From the NCBI GenBank assembly GCA_033439255.1, contig CM065882.1, positions 1,860,001-1,924,000 of the forward strand: 64,000 bases of DNA, in the 5' to 3' direction. The notes under the pieces are model-generated. The model saw nothing but the letters and a program-made list of their open reading frames with translations. It was not told the origin of the DNA and did no database searches. Below, in pieces: positions 57,946-64,000 of the stretch. The translations under genes and the position numbers were made by a program. How positions within the stretch are numbered: position 1 is the first letter of the stretch; every line of letters starts with the position of its first letter. Origin of the DNA: Hericium rajendrae (lineage: Eukaryota; Basidiomycota; Agaricomycetes; Russulales; Hericiaceae).

Positions 57946-59910
57946 CTATGGAGCGGGAGAGGACTCAGTCGTGATGATGGGGAAAGCCAGGACTCCAGGC
58001 GACGCATTTGCTAGCGCGTTGCTCGCCTTGGCCCGCTCTCGAAGCAGGCCCCATTGCACCCACCAGTTATCCGCCTCGTCCTCTGCGTCGTAGTCAAAGG
58101 TATCTCGGTTCTCGTCCCATTGCTGCTTGTTCCCATCATCGCCGCCCAGTACGTTCTGGCCCTTGCTCTGCATGGCAAGCATCGCTTTATCTCGTTGTCG
58201 CGACTCCTCACCTGACATGGTCATGAAGTAGATGTTGGCCATGTCGGTGATGCGATTTTTCTTAACCCGTCCCTGGCGTAGCTCTTGAAAGGCGTACAGG
58301 AAGCTCTCGATCTGGTCATAAGAGATCAAATGCGAGAAAAGCTTGGCGAGCGTGCTTGCGTCCTCCAAGCTCATGCTCGAGCCCTGAATAGACCCCGGCT
58401 TTATTACATGTATGAGCGCTGAGACGACTAGACCAGCTTAAAGACGCTCACCGGAAAGGGATGGGCTGCTTCGCCTACAACTACCAGTCGTCCGCTTTCG
58501 TGCACCCAGTCGTCCAGATCTGGCCACTCCGTGCATCGTATCCGCGATGGTTGACGGGCCAGCCTAGCTAATTTTTTCAACCTATTGATGACAGGCCGTG
58601 AGATTCGCATACACAACTCCCCTTTCCCCTTTTGATGAGCCGAGGAAGGAAACACACCTGCGCTCCGCATCGGACGTGGTAGCATGATGCGACACCTCTT
58701 TTGCCGAGACCATATCGTTCCAAACATCTTGGGCGTTCCCCTCGTCCGGCGCGTAAAAGTAAAATGCGCAGTCATCCGACTTTGCCTGGCATCGCACAGC
58801 GCACGCATGAATGGATCCGAAAGACAAAACGGGCAATAAAGGGGACGCACAATGGGGAAGCAGAGGGCACAGTGGTTCTCCCCGAACCAGACCCACAAGC
58901 TAATCTGTGACCGCATGACATCAGGAGACTGCGCTCGTAAAGAAGACGTTTACTGACAAATTCTCGGTCCAGCAATGGGGCCAAGTCCGGATCAGTGCGC
59001 ATCGATTCCCCTGGAATAATGGCACTAATAGCAAACGTACATTTAGTTACCTTCTTTTTAGATTTCTATCCTCAGCAAGAATGGACACTCACTTGAACAT
59101 CATCAAGCCACTTGGTCGGCCGCTATCCGCATCCTCATCGACCGCCAGTCGGCAGGGACCGTGTGCGCCGTCAGCGCCAATGACAACGTCCGCCCGAAGC
59201 TCCTCCCCTGATGACAAAGTCACAGAACGGCTGTCCTCGCTCACTTCCACCACCTTTGAGCGGAATCGAATTGTTGCGCCCAACTCAAGCGCAGTTTCGT
59301 ACAATATCCGCCTCAATTTTGCATGCTGGGAGAGCGTCAGAACGCGCCGTGTATGATTCAAGGAGAGAACGCACGTGAATAAAGACGAATTCGCCGCCTG
59401 CCTCCTCCAACATCTCCCTGTCCCATCGATGAGACCCAAGCATTGTGCCGCTGCGATCTAGAGACAAAAGTTTGTCACGCCCGCTGAACAGGAACCATAC
59501 AACTCACACTGCTGCATAACAACACGCTCTGAGATAACACCTGGCTCCGTGATTTTGTCCCCCATGCCCCAATGGTAGAAAACCTTCGTCATATTCGGCG
59601 GCATCCTAGAGCCCCCTGCATGGTACTGCGACTAGACGATTATGAACGAATGCCTCGAAGAAATGCAGCCGTGAAGACACACCCCGTCAATTGATAGCTC
59701 CTTCTCCACGAGTGTGACGCGATGCCCGACGCGTCTCAACGCGACTGCACACGACAGCCCAGCTACGCCAGCTCCAATAATCAGAAAGTCGATGGCTAAC
59801 GTCGCTTTCTTCGGGATCGAAGGGGCTCTGGCCTGCCCTCGATCGTTAGCACGAAATTCAGGGGCATTCAACTGCGAAAAAAATACCTCGTGAAATCCTG
59901 GCATAGTCAT
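57946..59910 (-). CDS. FAD-dependent monooxygenase, salicylate hydroxylase-like
   Basis: ATG 59910 (MTMPGFHEVFF). FAD-binding DFLIIGAGVAGLSCAVALRR with the acidic end VTLVEKE; then MPPNMTKVFYHWGMGDKI. Splicing joins EFVFIH to HAKLRRILYETALELGATIR. VVEVSEDSRSVTLSSGEEL and DVVIGADGAHGPCR (DG motif) follow. Later come AWFGENHCALCFP-like sequence, DDWVHESGRLVVVGEAAHPFP (GD motif, here GE) and EDASTLAKLFSHL. The C-terminus is charged and stops at 57946. This is the order of group A aromatic hydroxylases, which use NAD(P)H and oxygen. In the GD motif Asp is replaced by Glu, a mild change at a flavin ribityl contact. Substrate unknown. Several introns of 50-60 nt. Confidence 0.85.
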
Positions 59911-61685
59911 TTTGATTGGCGTAAGAGGAGGACAGGCGAAGAAAATAGGTATGAGCGGAAATGATGAAAAGCGGAGAAAAGGGTCCGTTGAGGGACGGAC
60001 GACATCAGTTACTTATATTGAGACCTATGGTGCCCAAGCGCGCGAAGGGCTCGGATATCCAGGTTCGATCTCCAGGAGTAAGTGCTGGCCAAACACCAGG
60101 ACAACTGATGCGGGCTCGGGCAAACAAGCACTTGACCGAACTTGGGCTGGCCTATGGTACGATCGGTGCATGATATCTTGACGGCAGACGGTGTCTCTGG
60201 ACCCTCCCTTGAGCTGGTGCCCGGTGCTATCTCACGACCTGTCCTTCCTTGATGTAGAAATTGAATTCTCGACGCTAGATGTGTTATATGCTAGCGGGCT
60301 AGCATAGGCTAGACGCTTCTCTTTCTGTAAGTGCTAATTCAAGGATAAGAGAATTTAATCAGAGTATGCCGACTGACATCGGCATGTGTTCGGATGACCC
60401 TCTTTTCCGCAACGGACCGACACGGTTCCATTCCATCGGCCGCCCATCACAAGGCTGCAACATGCAAACAAGATCGTGGTTGAGACAAGATTTTTGCTTC
60501 CGTCAGGAATTCCCGCCAACAAGGCAACAGGGGCAACAAACGGAAGAAACTGTTGCCGCGGCGCGTCGGTGACTACAACTTCCAGGGGCCAACACTTACA
60601 CGACGCCACCGCCAAACCGACTGCACCTGACTGCATGGCCTCCACTTAGCCGGTGAATGGAAATCTGCGAATCACGACCCGTCCACGGCGCTGAGCTCTG
60701 GACCCATATTTTCGGGGTCGTCAAGCCATCCCTATCGCCTCTCGCCGGCGGACGCCGTTGGACGGATTTCCCAAGCTGGCTCTCCGTCGTCTTCTGCGAA
60801 AATGAACTATAATTGCCTCGCTTAAGCGCACATGCGGGGTCCATCGCCACGTCTGCCCGGGCACGTTGGCTTGCCGTCGGTCGGAAGGGGGATCACGGAG
60901 GCTTTTCTGTATTCTGTGAAGAGCTGTTTATCATATGAGCGAGAATTTTCTATGATTGCGTTCATCGCATCTCTTTTTCCCCTGCTGCCCCTCCAGGCCG
61001 TTTTCTCATAAGAGAGGAATGCAGGGCTTATGCAGAAGGTCATAAATGGAAATACTTCGGTATCATCCTCGTTAGCGTTTACGGTAGATTTGCACTTCAT
61101 CGACACCGATCTACAGAGCTAGAACTGGACATTGCGGGGAATATCTTCAACCCTCGCGGCCAGGCCTCAGGTTTCAACCCCTCATCCTGTCCTGTTAATT
61201 CGGCCCCAGTCCAGTGTCCGCGGACCTCAGGTGGGCGAATCGAGTACCCGTAATCATTCAAACTGCTCAAAGGTAACAGTGCTGCATGCATGGAAGCGCA
61301 CATGTAGATCGCGGCCAAGAAAGTCATGTCAACAAGGAAACGCGTAAAAAAAAACGCACCGCTCTTGCTCTGCAGGAACTAACATACGGAGACTTGTACA
61401 GTTTAGCCAGCAACGTACAGTAAAGTAAAACATGCAGATGAGAATCCTAGCCTATCGTATATATTATATCGCTTGGTACGAGAAAAGGCAGAAGAACGGG
61501 GATCCTAATGATGGGGCGTGATCAAATGGAAAATAAGCGGAGTATGTCAGTTGTAACGGTGATGCGACGCCTGTAAAGATGCCGGTCCCTGAAAACACAC
61601 AAACAGTTACGAGGATGAACACCGTGCAAAACACAGCGGAAAAGGCAAACGCGATTCCGAAGGGTGAGGCGACGGGAGACAGCGT
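59911..61685. other. 1.8-kb intergenic region
   Basis: Upstream of the FAD monooxygenase and downstream of the TPR gene. Short ORFs on both strands (60366-60572, 60822-61106 and others) have no splice, family or composition support. It contains a 20-bp palindrome at 60287-60306. I see no RNA gene. Confidence 0.5.
60287..60306. other. 20-bp perfect palindrome
   Basis: TATGCTAGCGGGCTAGCATA: 9-bp arms with a two-base centre, about 380 bp upstream of the FAD monooxygenase start. Possible binding site for a dimeric regulator; no known motif assigned. Confidence 0.4.
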
Positions 61686-63803
61686 TTAGGTGACCCTCTG
61701 GACCATGTATCGCTCCCAGCTCGGATACGAGAACGAATGCGGCTTCACCTGTACCTTCGCCATCAGGCTCGACTTGTCCAGCGGCAGGGACATGTCGATG
61801 GGGACATCCAGCGTCAGCGGTACGGGTGAGATCTTCAACCTATAGCCGTCGCGGTCTGTACGGGAGAAGGGTAGCGCCTTTGGCGATTTGACCCGCGGCA
61901 GGTGCAAGTAGTCACAGTTCGGTACGTCTAAGGCTTTGCTACTGGCACCAGGGGCGGAAGACGAGCCGGGCGATACAGACGATGACGCAGAACATCCTGG
62001 AGCCAACGGGTCCGAGGTGACTGTCGTCAAGGCGTTTTCGGACACGGGAGGTGGTATGAGAGAGACGAGTTCGTTGAGCGCTTCTGTGTTACTCGGCTGC
62101 AGGTGCAGCGCCGCGCGAAGGTCTGGCGATCCGAACGGGCATCAATCATCAGTCACTGACGGAAGACGTCACGGCAGTAAAGCTGTTATCCAGCATGCCA
62201 GTTCGATGGTTAACTTACCTTTGATTGCGCCGTCCTTGTTTCCCTGCATTTTGCGCGCTCGCGCTCGCCGATAGTACCCTTTGCTACTTCGGTGTTGGTT
62301 CAACGCCCTATCACAAGCAGCCTCTGCTCCAATCCATCTGTAGGTTTTGTACACGTGCCACGGGAACATCACGACAAGAGATGACGTCAGTAAATACGAA
62401 GGCTGTCAACGGCCTAGCAACAAGACACAGACTGGGCGAGTTTCAGATGCGCTGCAGCAAGGTTGAGCTGGTAGTGTGGCATCTCAGGTTCAATTTTGCT
62501 TGCTGTCACGTAGTACTTGACCGCTGTCGCGAAGTCTCCCTTTTTGAAGACTATGTTGCCCTGATATGCACACCATTGAGACGCAGCACAACACCGAATC
62601 GACAGAATTTGTTTCACCAGCTCTTTCTCTTTCTCTGCTCGGAGATACCTCCACTCCATGCGTTCACCGATCGACAGGTCGGATTCTCGGCTATCATCTG
62701 GCGGCTCCATCCCCACGAAGTCTAGTTCAGCCTCCCAGATGTCTTCTTCCTCATCGGTGCCCCATCCAAACACGCCAGAACCTATGCAAACAACGAGAAT
62801 AGGAATTCATTTCAAAAATCATAAAGAGTAGATGAGTATTCGCACCTCGTCCGTCCCACTCTCGCTGTTTACCGGAGCGCACACCGTTCTCCTGCTCATC
62901 CTCGCTCACTGCGCGCTCACAGACCTCACCCAAGTGATCGGTCGAGCAACCGCACTCGCACCAGTTATTGGTGAGTTTCTCGCGCAGCACCAGTCCATAA
63001 CCGCGCGGGTCGAACTCGTGTGCGACGCGCCATAGAGTCTGCACGAGCCTCTCGTAGCCTGTGCGAATCTTAGGCCGCCAAGACACGTCCCATCCCCCCT
63101 TAGCGCTTGTATGTGCGCTATCTGCTATGGTGCACGCCTCCTCAAGGGCGTCAAGCCCATCCGTGAGGGTTCCGAGATGAGCAGGTTTGGAAAAAGTGGG
63201 CGGAGGCTGTGCCTCTAACGCGTCGAGGTATGCCTTGAGACCTGCGTAATGTGGGAGGAGGTGAATTGAATGGAGACCGCGTTTGCGGCATACGGTCACG
63301 CCGTTTGATATTGCCTGTAGACACGAGAGTTATCAGCCTGAAGCTCAAGCGAGAGAGTGATAGATACGCACAAAATGTCGCAGGACGGTATAGGACCACA
63401 AGACGCTCTTAGTGGCGACGCGCTCGCCCGCCTGACGCATGTCCATCGCGATTGCGGAACGAAAGAAATCCTTGATTTCCTCACAGTCTGCATTGTGTGC
63501 TGCCCAACCCGGACCGCCTATGGTCATGCATCGCATCATGATGGTTGGGAGGTGGATGAGGGAGACACAATAGAGTCGCGTGGAGAACAAACGCGCGATA
63601 TCTTGCTCGTAGCGCAACAGGAGAATACGCGATATACAGCGCTCCAAATCCGAAAGTGCGGTCATGGCCTGCGTGAGGCTTCGGTCAATGAGAGGATCCA
63701 GTGGACGATGTGAACCTGTGCGGGAGTGTGAATGGTGACTGTGGCTGCTGCTGGGAGGCTTTCGCGCTGCGCGTTTCTTCGCATGCGAGTACTTTGCTGG
63801 CAT
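61686..63803 (-). CDS. TPR-repeat protein of unknown function
   Basis: ATG 63803 (MPAKYSHAKKRAARKPPSSS). Exons carry a helical N-terminal part (DLERCISRILLLRYEQDIARL, HNADCEEIKDFFRSAIAMDM), then CRKRGLHSIHLLPHYAGLKAY. A Cys/Asp-rich segment (NNWCECGCSTDHLGEVCERA) follows, and FGWGTDEEEDIWEAELDFVG. Three TPR-like units come next: AYQGNIVFKKGDFATAVKYY, WIGAEAACDRALNQHRSSKG with YYRRARARKMQGNKDGAIK, and a following LRAALHLQPSNTEALNELV. The C-terminus is Pro/Ser-rich with YSRTD-like segments and stops at 61688-61686. TPR domains bind other proteins, often chaperones. The layout with an N-terminal helical and Cys-rich part is familiar from basidiomycete proteins, but I cannot name a role. Introns are short and consistent. 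Confidence 0.7.
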
Positions 63804-64000
63804 GATGGATCAATTTTTTGTCTGAAAATCGAGAACACGCTGATACTGCGACTGCTTATACACAGTCAAGGGCACAGTTAAGCAATAGCATACGCGAGAA
63901 GCTGTACTTACTGCAATACTGTCGACAGATGCTCAGATGAGCAGTATATTCCTACGTTCGATATATTCTTGAGCAGCAGCACAGACGAGAATATGAGGAT
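63804..64000. other. Upstream flank of the TPR gene at the window edge
   Basis: 197 bp of presumed promoter. No feature recognised. Confidence 0.4.

Noticed and set aside
60366-61106. ORFs of 68-94 codons in the 59.9-61.7 kb gap
   Set aside because: No start context, intron, domain or composition signal separates them from random ORFs.

Overview
The window looks like nuclear DNA of a basidiomycete fungus, most likely an agaricomycete. Genes carry many 35-70 bp GT..AG introns, and neighbouring genes are densely packed and often divergent. It contains a chromodomain Ty3/gypsy retrotransposon, a CYP63-like cytochrome P450 and a GMC oxidoreductase of the lignocellulose-associated type. All exon structures given here were read by eye from splice signals and protein continuity.

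Positions 1-19801 are a nest of two LTR retrotransposons. Element A is a chromovirus that enters the window inside its reverse transcriptase and resumes at 13959 with integrase and a C-terminal chromodomain. It then carries an additional 1,035-codon sense ORF (16058-19165) before its polypurine tract and probable 3' LTR. Element B (1813-13958) is a complete element with two 1,020-bp LTRs, inserted into the A pol gene with a GCGC target duplication. B has gag-protease, a -1-frame pol, and a 3.4-kb extra segment between two copies of a polypurine-tract-like sequence. That segment carries spliced genes on the opposite strand: a 231-codon gene with its own TATA box and a 535-codon gene encoding a cysteine cluster close to the fungal Zn2Cys6 pattern. 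The 21 differences I counted between the two B LTRs all lie at CpG sites, and the one nonsense codon seen in each pol is CGA to TGA. Both elements therefore seem to be decaying mainly by deamination of methylated CpG.

Positions 19802-34300 hold two paralogous alpha/beta hydrolases on the minus strand, the second with Gly at the nucleophile position. Also here are an unknown helical protein, a multi-exon unknown protein, a GMC oxidoreductase pseudogene with an internal deletion, and an unknown protein whose 3' half is almost free of CpG.

Positions 34296-64000 are mostly conserved housekeeping genes: a Ser/Thr-rich single-pass membrane protein, a CYP63-like P450, DPB11/Rad4 (four BRCT domains), the ribosome-biogenesis AAA ATPase RIX7, protein phosphatase methylesterase PPE1, mitochondrial ribosomal protein uL30m, the MBOAT protein GUP1, casein kinase 2 regulatory subunit (with an apparent 4-nt exon), a FAD monooxygenase and a TPR protein. 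Apart from the retrotransposon genes and the hydrolase pair, neighbouring genes do not form an obvious pathway.
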